Assembly: GCA_026134025.1 (NCBI GenBank)
Contig: JAOQII010000013.1
Location: 1-38,747, forward strand
Source: Candidatus Syntropharchaeum sp.
Lineage (GTDB): Archaea > Halobacteriota > Syntropharchaeia > Syntropharchaeales > Syntropharchaeaceae
DNA: 38,747 bases
Direction of reading: 5' to 3'
Positions 27,785 to 36,357 of the stretch are shown here, one piece after another (position 1 is the stretch's first letter; every line of letters starts with the position of its first letter). Made by a program: the position numbers and the translations under genes. The notes under the pieces were generated by a model. The model did not search any database. It was given only the letters and a program-made list of their open reading frames with translations, and had not been told where the DNA came from.

Positions 27785-28079
27785 AAAGCGGTATCTGAGG
27801 TTCAAAATTGAATCTGCTGTGCTGATCACGCGAAATGATGTAATAGATGCGATCTTTCACGCAGGAAGATCACTCTTTGGTGACCATGGAATAAGCCTCA
27901 TAAACATGCAACTCATAGATTTCGATGAATCCTCAAAGACAGGAATCATCAGGTGTAACCGTGATAAAGTGGAATCTGTCAGGGCAGTTATCGCTACGGT
28001 GAGTGATATCAAAGGCCATCCATCAGCTATGAGGGTTTTGGGGGTTTCAGGAACGATTAAAGGGGTGAGAAAAAAATGA
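27753..28079 (+). CDS. rnp2: Ribonuclease P protein component 2 (Pop5)
   Basis: LPSSIRVKKRYLRFKIESAVLITRNDVIDAIFHAGRSLFGDHGISLINMQLIDFDESSKTGIIRCNRDKVESVRAVIATVSDIKG; TTG start at 27753 preceded by GGAGGAG, overlapping rnp3. Confidence 0.92.
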   Translation: MKTLPSSIRVKKRYLRFKIESAVLITRNDVIDAIFHAGRSLFGDHGISLINMQLIDFDESSKTGIIRCNRDKVESVRAVIATVSDIKGHPSAMRVLGVSGTIKGVRKK

Positions 28080-28160
28080 AAGATTTGAGTGTAACGGATA
28101 AATGTCTTCATCCGTTTATCGAATAACAATAGACCTCTTGCGTAATTATCCATGCTCATA

Positions 28161-28190
28161 ATATTCCCAGACTATTTCTGAAACAGGGAT
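28161..28190 (+). repeat. 30-bp repeat, copy 1 (inverted relative to 30698-30727)
   Basis: atattcccagactatttctgaaacagggat, exact reverse complement of copy 2. Confidence 0.9.
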
Positions 28191-28479
28191 TCTTGAGCCT
28201 CTGGTCAGGAAATGCATCCCTCGCTCTAAAAGAAGATACACAGGAAGACGATATGATACGATGAGATCGATAGGTGCGGCTGGAGTATTATTGTGAAGGG
28301 GGTCTATTGTGGAAAAAGCCACCAGAATGTGTTTCTCAGCTTGAAAAAAAGTTAGAAAGCGTTATAGATACTGGCTCTGAAGGCTCAAATAAAATAAAAA
28401 CTTGGTTAGAAAGGACTATAGATATATCAGGGGCAGTAATAGCCTGATAAAAAGAGAAGGAGTAATGTGTAGGTAAGTA

Positions 28480-28746
28480 TCAAATTAAACCTACTTCAGT
28501 TACCTGAACGCTCTCAACACCTTCAACATCTGCAAAAGCGCCCTCAATTCGTTCAGTTCCACCTTCCATATCAGCAAGGATCACCGTGACCATGAGCGCT
28601 TTAAGCCCGAATGCGATCGGTTCTTCCTTGAACCCGTGCAGTCTGACACCTTCAGGTAGTACTGCTTCAAGCTTCTCCCTCAGACGTGCAAGATCGGTCT
28701 CAACACCCTCGGGCATGACCTTGATATGCGCTGCGACTTCCCCCAT
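28480..28746 (-). CDS. ef1b: Archaeal elongation factor 1-beta
   Basis: MGEVAAHIKVMPEGVETDLARLREKL...KEEPIAFGLKALMVTVILADMEGGTERIEGAFADVEGVESVQVTEVGLI. Confidence 0.95.
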   Translation of the reverse strand: MGEVAAHIKVMPEGVETDLARLREKLEAVLPEGVRLHGFKEEPIAFGLKALMVTVILADMEGGTERIEGAFADVEGVESVQVTEVGLI

Positions 28747-28923
28747 CTAAGGACCTCCAAAACCACAGGACGGACATACATACGCATTACCCTGGTTCCT
28801 GCATGAAACACATCTCCCGATTCCCTCGCCACAGTTGGGGCAGGGAAACCTCACAAAACCACGCTCAACGAGCTTTACACTGCATGTCACGCATTTGTCA
28901 ACCTGCATAAGCTTATCACTCAT
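28747..28923 (-). CDS. HVO_2753-like zinc-ribbon protein
   Basis: MSDKLMQVDKCVTCSVKLVERGFVRFPCPNCGEGIGRCVSCRNQGNAYVCPSCGFGGP: four CxxC-type knuckles; immediately upstream of ef1b. Confidence 0.85.
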   Translation of the reverse strand: MSDKLMQVDKCVTCSVKLVERGFVRFPCPNCGEGIGRCVSCRNQGNAYVCPSCGFGGP

Positions 28924-28958
28924 ATCAATCCACCACAAGAATGCCATGCTACGGTCTG

Positions 28959-29981
28959 TTATAAAATCTTCCCTTCGTCAGATGAGGCATTCGATGCGAA
29001 GAGATACAGCGATCGCAGGTTCAGGATATCCTCCTTCATCTTCATCGCTTTCTCTTTTCCTATCAGTAGACTTGCAGATCGCCCCATGCACTCGGCAAGA
29101 TCTTTTACATTATCGAGGGCGAGGGTATCAGGTGTCGCTCCGATTTGATCTTTCACCTGCCGAGAAACGAACTTTTCTGCCTTTTCCATGTATTTATCAG
29201 CGATCTTGAGAACATCCTGGTAAATATCAGCCTCAAGAATGGCAGAACACGGCTCAACGTATCTTCGATTTTCTTTAAGCGTAGCCATCTTAAGATTTTC
29301 ACCCATCTCGTCATTACACCCTGTCATTGTATTTTTCCATTGCTGCCACTCATCTGCTATCTCCTTTATCTCTCTCATTTCCCGGACATCTTCCTCATTC
29401 AGTCCATCAGGAAGCTTTTCATCGAGGACAGAAATATCAGGATTCCTTTCATCAGCACGCTCAACCGCTTTCACGAGCAACTTCTCTCTCCACTTTGATC
29501 CCGACCTGGAACCCGGAGGCGATGTTATAAGTAGAATCTCACCTTCACCTGCATGCGTCGATCCTCTGATCGCTATCTTGTGTTCGGTATCACACTTTAC
29601 CCGTTCCTGATCGAAAGAATCAACGAGCGTACCATTCACCCTCACCTCAATATGTATATCAACGACCTTGAAGATCTCAGATTCGATAAAGATCCTGCAT
29701 ACGATTGGCGCACCCACCTCGACTGCATCATCCACAATCTGCATTCTCACATCAAAATCTCCAAACTGGAGTGCCTGTATCCCATCCTTATCCTTCGAAT
29801 TTTCAAGATTCAGATCTGCTACAAGTTCATGGGTTAGCTTATCTGCGGTGATCCTATCCTCTTTCTTTACTTTAAAAATATCGAAGGAAGTATCTTCATG
29901 ACGTAAAAAATGTTCCAATCGGTCACCAAAATCTTGTCCCTCATTCTCTTTTGTCAGATCTCTCATCTCGTTCAAGCCCAC
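28959..29981 (-). CDS. Uncharacterised protein: predicted beta-rich (Ig-like?) middle domain and helical C-terminus
   Basis: Uninterrupted 340 aa ORF with coherent composition (FGDFDVRMQIVDDAVEVGAPIVCRIFIESEIFKVVDIHIEVRVNGTLVDSF...); no family recognised. Confidence 0.7.
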   Translation of the reverse strand: MGLNEMRDLTKENEGQDFGDRLEHFLRHEDTSFDIFKVKKEDRITADKLTHELVADLNLENSKDKDGIQALQFGDFDVRMQIVDDAVEVGAPIVCRIFIESEIFKVVDIHIEVRVNGTLVDSFDQERVKCDTEHKIAIRGSTHAGEGEILLITSPPGSRSGSKWREKLLVKAVERADERNPDISVLDEKLPDGLNEEDVREMREIKEIADEWQQWKNTMTGCNDEMGENLKMATLKENRRYVEPCSAILEADIYQDVLKIADKYMEKAEKFVSRQVKDQIGATPDTLALDNVKDLAECMGRSASLLIGKEKAMKMKEDILNLRSLYLFASNASSDEGKIL

Positions 29982-29988
29982 CTTTTCA

Positions 29989-30396
29989 TCACTTTAAGAG
30001 CTCACTCCATTTGTAGAAAGTTAACGTCATCAGGATGTATGCGATCAATGTGACGAATATGTCAATATCGTGTATATTTGGACTGAACGTGCGGTACAGA
30101 AAGCCACTGATATGTATAGACATCTTCAGGAGTGATAGAATCGCAAGAAGCCCAGCTCCTGCCATAAAAAAGGCGAACGTCTGGACCTGCCCCGTTTCTT
30201 TCATCGATTTGTACGTAATATAAAGTAGTGCTACAGCGATCTGTGCCACGATAAAGTGGAAAAGTGCAGATCCAGCGTGTCCAATGTTTGTATGAAGACC
30301 CTCCTGTGCCATAGCCACGGGCAGTCCAGTGATAAATAAGATTCCGAGTGCGAGTGCTACAGCGGTTATTGCAGTTATACCGTTTTTTTCGTTCAC
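29989..30396 (-). CDS. Uncharacterised membrane protein with about four TM helices
   Basis: ITAVALALGILFITGLPVAMA, ALFHFIVAQIAVALLYI, FAFFMAGAGLLAILSLLKM, IDIFVTLIAYILMTLTFYKW. Confidence 0.7.
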   Translation of the reverse strand: MNEKNGITAITAVALALGILFITGLPVAMAQEGLHTNIGHAGSALFHFIVAQIAVALLYITYKSMKETGQVQTFAFFMAGAGLLAILSLLKMSIHISGFLYRTFSPNIHDIDIFVTLIAYILMTLTFYKWSELLK

Positions 30397-30538
30397 ATTG
30401 ATTTATTTGTACTGGATGGTATATAAAATTTGATGGTAATTGAAGTTATAATAAATGATATTTAAAAAAATAATTTTAAATAAATATTTATACTCCCCAG
30501 CAAAACTAAATCAACGACTCAGCAAATGATAAACTCTC

Positions 30539-30688
30539 TCAAGCCTGCTGAATTTTTTTAATGCTCTTCCATACAAACTCGATCGGATTGAGGTCAGGCG
30601 AGTATGGTGGGAGGTAAACGAGATATATCCCGAGCTGCTCGTCCTCTTTTTTCACCCTGTTCGATACGTGCGTGCTGAAGTTATCTTC
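30539..30688 (-). pseudogene. C-terminal remnant of an IS630-type transposase
   Basis: Reverse frame EDNFSTHVSNRVKKEDEQLGIYLVYLPPYSPDLNPIEFVWKSIKKIQQA* carries the IS630 signature LPPYSPDLNPIE.W. Confidence 0.85.
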
Positions 30689-30697
30689 TCCTCTAAT

Positions 30698-30727
30698 ATC
30701 CCTGTTTCAGAAATAGTCTGGGAATAT
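30698..30727 (-). repeat. 30-bp repeat, copy 2 (inverted relative to 28161-28190)
   Basis: atccctgtttcagaaatagtctgggaatat, exact reverse complement of 28161-28190. Confidence 0.9.
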
Positions 30728-30739
30728 CATAAAAGGAGA

Positions 30740-31462
30740 CTATAGATCAATAATCTCAAGCTCGTCTATTGTGAGCCCAAGTTGATCGCCGGTCTCTGTT
30801 ATACCAAGATCACCTTCGATGTAGAAGACTGGAATTTCTTTGATTCCTCGTTCATAAGCCACATACGTCCTGTGGTGTCCGTCGATTATATACGTCTTGC
30901 CATTCTTCTTCGTGATTATGATCGGATATATGATCCCTTTGTTGAACTCGTTCCTTCTCAGCTGAAGTTCATTTGAATCGAGATGTTTCTGGGTTGGGAT
31001 AAGCCCTTCAACATTTGTTCGTCCGGATTTTACACTGACCTCTCGATCCAGGCTCCTGAAGATCTCCATGATCCGCTCCACGTTCTCGGATATCATATTC
31101 TCGATACATGCACGGACTATATCGCTCGTTGTGAGAAAACCGACGAACTTTCCATGATCGATGACTGGCATGTGGTGGATGTGGTTGTACGCCATCAAAC
31201 CTGCGACAGATACGATGCTCTCAGCTGGTGAGACACTCAAGACATTTCTCGTCATCACATTCTCGATCGATTCATTTGGATCTGCCCCCACAAGATCCAT
31301 GAACGTTACGATACCGATGAGATGTTTCTCACCATCACATTCAGTGATCACAGGTAGTCCATCATGTTTTAACGCTTTCATGACCTCCACAACCTTACCA
31401 ACGCTTTTATCAGGTGGGAAGGAGATCGTGTGCTCGCTCATGTAATCCTTGACCCTTAACAT
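30740..31462 (-). CDS. Two CBS domains fused to a ParB/SerK-like domain
   Basis: CBS pair MLRVKDYMSEHTISFPPDKSVGKVVEVM...NVMTRNVLSVSPAESIVSVAGLM; C-terminal GRTNVEGLIPTQKHLDSNELQLRRNEFNKGIIYPIIITKKNGKTYIIDGHHRTYVAYERGIKEIPVFYIE. Confidence 0.85.
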   Translation of the reverse strand: MLRVKDYMSEHTISFPPDKSVGKVVEVMKALKHDGLPVITECDGEKHLIGIVTFMDLVGADPNESIENVMTRNVLSVSPAESIVSVAGLMAYNHIHHMPVIDHGKFVGFLTTSDIVRACIENMISENVERIMEIFRSLDREVSVKSGRTNVEGLIPTQKHLDSNELQLRRNEFNKGIIYPIIITKKNGKTYIIDGHHRTYVAYERGIKEIPVFYIEGDLGITETGDQLGLTIDELEIIDL

Positions 31463-31520
31463 CGCGCCTCAACCTCAGGTGAATAATGTTAAATAATAAG
31501 TGACTGAATTATAGATAAGG

Positions 31521-32537
31521 ATGTCGACTGGATACGTATTTCATCCTATTTATCTGAAGCATGATACCGGTACACACCCAGAGCGAAGCGAGAGATTAAC
31601 TGCGATAATGAATCTTTTAACCGAGAAGGGTGTGCTCGATCGGCTTGTAAAGGTAGAAGCCAAGAAGGCATTGATCAGGGAGATCGAGCAAAATCATGAC
31701 CACGCATATATCGAGCATGTGCAAAAAGTCTGTGAGCGGGAAGGTGCCCTCGACCTCGATACACCCGTATCAAAAGACTCTTTTGAGGCAGCCCTATTTG
31801 CAGCAGGCGGGCTTATCAGTGCGGTGGATCAAATAATGAACGGGAAGCTCAGAAATGCATTTGCACTTGTGAGGCCCCCTGGGCATCATGCAGAGCGTGC
31901 GAGGGGCATGGGGTTCTGCCTCTTCAACAATGTAGCGATCGCAGCCAGGCATCTGAAGTTGGTTCATGGCATTGAGAGGGTGCTCATAATCGATTGGGAT
32001 GTACATCATGGAAACGGGACCCAGTGGTCTTTCTATGAGGATCCGTCTGTTCTCTACTTCTCAACGCACCAGTATCCACACTATCCAGGAACAGGCAGGA
32101 TCGAAGATGGGGGATCTGGTGAGGGGGAGGGCTTTACAGTGAACGTCCCGTTACCCCCGGGAGTTGGAGATAAAGGGTATCTGGAAGTGATGAGGGAGGT
32201 GCTTGTACCGATCGCATCCGAATTTAGCCCGGAGTTCATATTGATCTCTTCTGGATCGGACGTCCATGAAAGGGATCCGCTGGCTGGTATGAAGGTCACG
32301 TCAGGCTGTTTTGGTACGTTTACAGATATCGCGCGGGAGCTTACGAGTAAAGTAGCAGTCACACTTGAAGGTGGATATGACCTTACAGGACTTTCTGAGT
32401 CGGTTCTTGCGATATTCAACTCACTTGCAGGTTTGGATCTTGATCTGGGGCAGGCTACATATGATCGTAAGGAACGAGATGTTTCTGATGTAATATCAAG
32501 GGTTAAAAACTTCCAGAGATCTTATTGGGGAATTTAG
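31521..32537 (+). CDS. Histone deacetylase/AcuC/acetylpolyamine amidohydrolase family protein
   Basis: GTHPERSERLTAIM...ALVRPPGHHAERARGMGFCLFNNVAIAARHL...LIIDWDVHHGNGTQWSFYEDPSVLYFSTHQYPHYPGTG...TLEGGYD. Confidence 0.95.
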   Translation: MSTGYVFHPIYLKHDTGTHPERSERLTAIMNLLTEKGVLDRLVKVEAKKALIREIEQNHDHAYIEHVQKVCEREGALDLDTPVSKDSFEAALFAAGGLISAVDQIMNGKLRNAFALVRPPGHHAERARGMGFCLFNNVAIAARHLKLVHGIERVLIIDWDVHHGNGTQWSFYEDPSVLYFSTHQYPHYPGTGRIEDGGSGEGEGFTVNVPLPPGVGDKGYLEVMREVLVPIASEFSPEFILISSGSDVHERDPLAGMKVTSGCFGTFTDIARELTSKVAVTLEGGYDLTGLSESVLAIFNSLAGLDLDLGQATYDRKERDVSDVISRVKNFQRSYWGI

Positions 32538-32548
32538 TGGGGTTATCG

Positions 32549-33178
32549 ATGGAGATAGAGCTTCCAGGGTTTGATAAAAAGGGCGATCTCTCTGTAGAGG
32601 AGGCACTACTTAAAAGAAGGTCCTGCAGGCATTTTATTCCTGATCCTATCGATCTTGATGGGGTTTCACAGCTTCTCTGGGCAGCAAATGGGTTTAGAGG
32701 TGATGATGAACGCTTCAGAACTGCCCCCTCTGCTGGAAAGACGCATCCAATATTTTTGTACCTGGTTGCAGGCGAAAAAGGTGTTCGAGATCTCGATGCA
32801 GGGGTTTACAGATACATACCCGCGAGCCACAGACTTGAACTCGTTCTTGAAGGGGATGTGAGGCGAGATCTCGTAGAAGCTTCACTGAAACAGGCGTTTA
32901 TCGCGGTGGCGCCAGCTTCAATTGTTATAACAGCAGCGTATGAGCGAACAACAAAAAAATACAGTGATCGGGGTGTGCGATACGTCCACTTTGAGGTGGG
33001 GCACGTCAGTGAGAATATACACCTTCAGGTACTACCTCTCGGTCTTGAGACTGTTGCTGTGGGATCATTTGATGATTATGAGGTTTCAAAATGCTTGAAT
33101 CTACCAGATATGCACAGTCCACTCTACATAATGCCTGTAGGCTATCCCAAGAGAGAGGTAAAAAATGAAGGCAAATGA
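32549..33178 (+). CDS. SagB/ThcOx-type nitroreductase-fold flavoprotein
   Basis: KRRSCRHFIPDPIDLDGVSQLLWAANGF...TAPSAGKTHPIFLYLV...DAGVYRYIPASHRLELVLEGDVR...VHFEVGHVSENIHLQVLPLGLETVAVGSFDD. Confidence 0.88.
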   Translation: MEIELPGFDKKGDLSVEEALLKRRSCRHFIPDPIDLDGVSQLLWAANGFRGDDERFRTAPSAGKTHPIFLYLVAGEKGVRDLDAGVYRYIPASHRLELVLEGDVRRDLVEASLKQAFIAVAPASIVITAAYERTTKKYSDRGVRYVHFEVGHVSENIHLQVLPLGLETVAVGSFDDYEVSKCLNLPDMHSPLYIMPVGYPKREVKNEGK

Positions 33179-34286
33179 GAAAATAATCATAATCTGCATC
33201 GACCGTGATGATGACATAGGGCGAAAGACAGGAATTAAAACGCCAATCGTGGGTAGAGATGCAAACCTTGAGGCTGCGATTGAGCTTGGCATCACCGATC
33301 CCGAGGAATCTGATATGAACTGTATCCTCGGTGGGATCAGGCTTTACGACCGATTGATCAGGGAGGGGAGGGATGTTGAGATCGTAACACTCAGCGGATC
33401 AGAAGAGGTTGGCGTGGCATCAGATATGATCATCTCAGCGGAGCTCGACCGCGTCCTCGATGAACTTGAAGCTGGACGTGCGATCGTCGTAACCGATGGG
33501 GCGGATGATGAGTACATTCTCCCTGTGATCGAGTCGCGGATCGTGATAGACTCAATCCAGAGGGTTGTTGTACGGCAGAGTGAACGTCTCGAGAGCACAT
33601 TTTACCTGATAAAGCAGACGCTACTTGATCCACGCTTCTCAAGATTGATATTCATCCCAACAGGGCTTGTTTGCCTGATCTATGCAATCTCGAGTATCTT
33701 TGGACATTCGGAATGGGCTATCGTCTCTATATTTGCATTCATCGGGGTTTACCTCCTGTTTATTGGGTTTGGGCTTGGAGATATTCTCCAGAACTTTTTT
33801 GTTGGCGTAAAGGAGTCTTTCTATGGTGGGACAATCACATTTGTGACGTATGTCGCTGCGATCATCGTAAGCTTAGTCGGAACAGTTCAGGGCGCTATAG
33901 GGACATGGGAATACTACGTTGTGAACTTCTCAGAGCTTCCAGGTTATCTTCTTCTCTTCATGGTCTTTCTCAATGAATCGGTCTGGTGGTACGCAGGGGC
34001 AGGACTCTTCTCGTGGTGTGGACGGATGATAAATATGTACCTCGATCAGGATGCGTACTGGAAATACTGGGCGTCTCCGCTCATCATCATCGCATTTGGA
34101 CTTATGGTATGGGGTGGTAGCGAGTCTGTCAAGCTAATTCTGGAAGGAAACTCTACAGCTGGGGTTCGGATGCTTGTCTTCTCGATAATGGGGGCTGTGT
34201 TAATTTCTATCGTTGGCGTCTGGCTATCGAATTCGATAAAGAATTACTATATGGAGGAGGAACACCTTGAAAACGATCTTGTTTGA
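33165..34286 (+). CDS. DUF373 family archaeal membrane protein
   Basis: KIIIICIDRDDDIGRKTGIKTPIVGRDANLEAAIELGITDPEESDMNCILGGIRLYDRL...VTLSGSEEVGVASDMIISAELDRVL followed by several TM helices. Confidence 0.85.
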   Translation: MKANEKIIIICIDRDDDIGRKTGIKTPIVGRDANLEAAIELGITDPEESDMNCILGGIRLYDRLIREGRDVEIVTLSGSEEVGVASDMIISAELDRVLDELEAGRAIVVTDGADDEYILPVIESRIVIDSIQRVVVRQSERLESTFYLIKQTLLDPRFSRLIFIPTGLVCLIYAISSIFGHSEWAIVSIFAFIGVYLLFIGFGLGDILQNFFVGVKESFYGGTITFVTYVAAIIVSLVGTVQGAIGTWEYYVVNFSELPGYLLLFMVFLNESVWWYAGAGLFSWCGRMINMYLDQDAYWKYWASPLIIIAFGLMVWGGSESVKLILEGNSTAGVRMLVFSIMGAVLISIVGVWLSNSIKNYYMEEEHLENDLV

Positions 34287-35286
34287 TGATATCGGGAGTT
34301 TTCCACTCCCGGATGGGATGAAAAAGGCAAAAATGGAACGGTTGATCGCGAAGAGAAAATCAGAAGCCGTGACGATCATCGAGGATACGATGCAGCTGAA
34401 ACTCAATTCAGGGGTTGAGATCGCAAACTATCCGCAGTTTCTATCGATGATCGATCAATTTTTAAAGCCGATAATGGACTCAAAGCGCTGTGAAGAGCCT
34501 TTTCTGATCAGAGAGGATGAGGCGCGGATAGAGGAACTTGAGATCCTTGAGCCTTTTGCAAGCAATTATATGGATAAGACGGGTGAACGGCTTAAGGTGC
34601 GAGTGTGCGTTACAGGACCTGCTGAGCTTTACCGCTTCAAGTTCGGGGATCGGATATATGAGGATCTTCTTGAAAACCTCTCAAGATCGATAGATCGGTT
34701 CATAAAGCGTGCTGTTGAATTTTCGCCATATTTTGATGTCAGAACGGTGAGCCTCGATGAGCCAAGCCTCGGGATTGTTCCGTTTGCTGATGAGATGGTA
34801 GATGCCCTTAATACCGCAGCAGAATATGCAAACAGGGCAGGGATCGATGTTCAGATTCACCTCCATACTCCGATCCTCTATGATACAATCTGCAAGGTCG
34901 ATAACATCAATATCATCGGGATTGAGTCTGCTGCAAACCCGGAATATCTCAAGCTGATAGATCCAGATCTTCTGAAGCGCTACGGAAAGTTCCTGCGTGT
35001 GGGGGTTGCAAGGACAGACCTCTTCAGGATGGGGGCTGAGTTCAATGAAGCGCATGATACAAACGTCTTCCAGGATGAGCGTGATCTTGAGAAGCTCGTG
35101 GATGATCTGATATCCCCTCAAATCGTTTTTGAAAACCTGAAGAACGCGTACGAGATCTTTGGGGACCTGATAAAATACGCGGGTCCTGACTGTGGACTCG
35201 GATCATGGAAGAGCCAGCGGATCGCGTCAAAGCTTCTTGGAAATGTCAGGCGTGGGATGGAAGAATTTGACCTGTATCGTACCTAA
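34267..35286 (+). CDS. Core MetE-like (cobalamin-independent-type) methionine synthase homologue
   Basis: DDIGSFPLPDGM...VRVCVTGPAELYRF...SLDEPSLGI...IDVQIHLHTP...NIIGIESAANP...YAGPDCGLGSW; Zn-ligand-like H-x-H and C residues; TTG start after GGAGGAGG. Confidence 0.85.
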   Translation: MKTILFDDIGSFPLPDGMKKAKMERLIAKRKSEAVTIIEDTMQLKLNSGVEIANYPQFLSMIDQFLKPIMDSKRCEEPFLIREDEARIEELEILEPFASNYMDKTGERLKVRVCVTGPAELYRFKFGDRIYEDLLENLSRSIDRFIKRAVEFSPYFDVRTVSLDEPSLGIVPFADEMVDALNTAAEYANRAGIDVQIHLHTPILYDTICKVDNINIIGIESAANPEYLKLIDPDLLKRYGKFLRVGVARTDLFRMGAEFNEAHDTNVFQDERDLEKLVDDLISPQIVFENLKNAYEIFGDLIKYAGPDCGLGSWKSQRIASKLLGNVRRGMEEFDLYRT

Positions 35287-35552
35287 AACATCCCAAAAAC
35301 CTGATGTAAAATGATTACAAGTACAGCACCGATTATGCCACCTATAGCGCATATCAGGATGACGATCCAGGTGTATGCGATCCCCAATCCAAAGAGGAGG
35401 TTGGCAAGTGCGAGAACAAGCAGACCGAGTATTGAATTAACCACGATCTGTTTGAGTGCCTTGAATACATGGTAGACCACGATCACCATTACAATCAATA
35501 CAAAAAGGATGAACAACTCTGCTAACATCAAATATCCTCTCCTTTCAGCCAT
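35283..35552 (-). CDS. BofA-like small membrane protein
   Basis: ALKQIVVNSILGLLVLALANLLFGLGIAYTWIVILICAIGGIIGAVLVIILHQVFGMF. Confidence 0.7.
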   Translation of the reverse strand: MAERRGYLMLAELFILFVLIVMVIVVYHVFKALKQIVVNSILGLLVLALANLLFGLGIAYTWIVILICAIGGIIGAVLVIILHQVFGMF

Positions 35553-36307
35553 TTTGCAGTCTCATACTCCTTTTCAGCTTCTATATCCCGGTTTAAAGCT
35601 TTCAGAAAATCTCCGTAACTTAATCTAAAAACGATATCATCGGGTTCAAGCTGTATCGCCTTTTTAAAGATGCGTTCAGCCTCCTCAAACTCCCCCATAT
35701 CTGTCAGGAGGATTGCATAGTTGTGAAGCGTTAGAGAATCCTCTGGAATAAGTTCAAGAAGTCGCTGGTACTCGTGCCTCGCTTCCTCAAACTTTTCTGT
35801 CTGCCTCAGAAGTTCAACGAGAAAGTAGTGAACGTTGAGATCCAGTGGCTCCTCTTCCAGGATCTCTTTGAATATCTTTGTGGCGATATCAGGGTTCTGC
35901 ATTATGTTCTTGTAGATGATGTAGTCCGGGACGTGCACGTCTGCAAGGTAGATCTGTATAAGTTTCTTTGTTTCCTCATCGAGAACGCCTGTATAGAAGA
36001 CTTTCTTGAACTTACCATACTCGATTCCGATAAACATCCCTTCAAACTCATCAACCTCAATTCCGATCTCACGCTCCTCGTTAAAGAGTTCATCCGATAT
36101 CCGCAAGATCTCGAGTAGTTCTTCCTCATCCATATCTCCCTCCGGGAAGCACTGCTCTATGAACCATGTTGCAAACCTGTTGAACTCAAACTCACACTCT
36201 TTACCATTTTTGAAGAGGACAAAGTTACTACCAAAGAAATCCTTGAATGCACCGTGAAACTGGACATTGGCAAGCCACTTCTTCTCAGCTTCTTCTGACT
36301 TGAACAT
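35528..36307 (-). CDS. TPR-repeat protein
   Basis: FEEARHEYQRLLELIPEDSLTLHNYAILLTDMGEFEEAERIFKKAIQLEPDDIVFRLSYGDFLKALNRDIEAEKEYETA. Confidence 0.85.
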   Translation of the reverse strand: MFKSEEAEKKWLANVQFHGAFKDFFGSNFVLFKNGKECEFEFNRFATWFIEQCFPEGDMDEEELLEILRISDELFNEEREIGIEVDEFEGMFIGIEYGKFKKVFYTGVLDEETKKLIQIYLADVHVPDYIIYKNIMQNPDIATKIFKEILEEEPLDLNVHYFLVELLRQTEKFEEARHEYQRLLELIPEDSLTLHNYAILLTDMGEFEEAERIFKKAIQLEPDDIVFRLSYGDFLKALNRDIEAEKEYETAKWLKGEDI

Positions 36308-36357
36308 AGAACCTACCTGTTAATCATAATCGCTTATCGTATATATCCTCTTTCACG

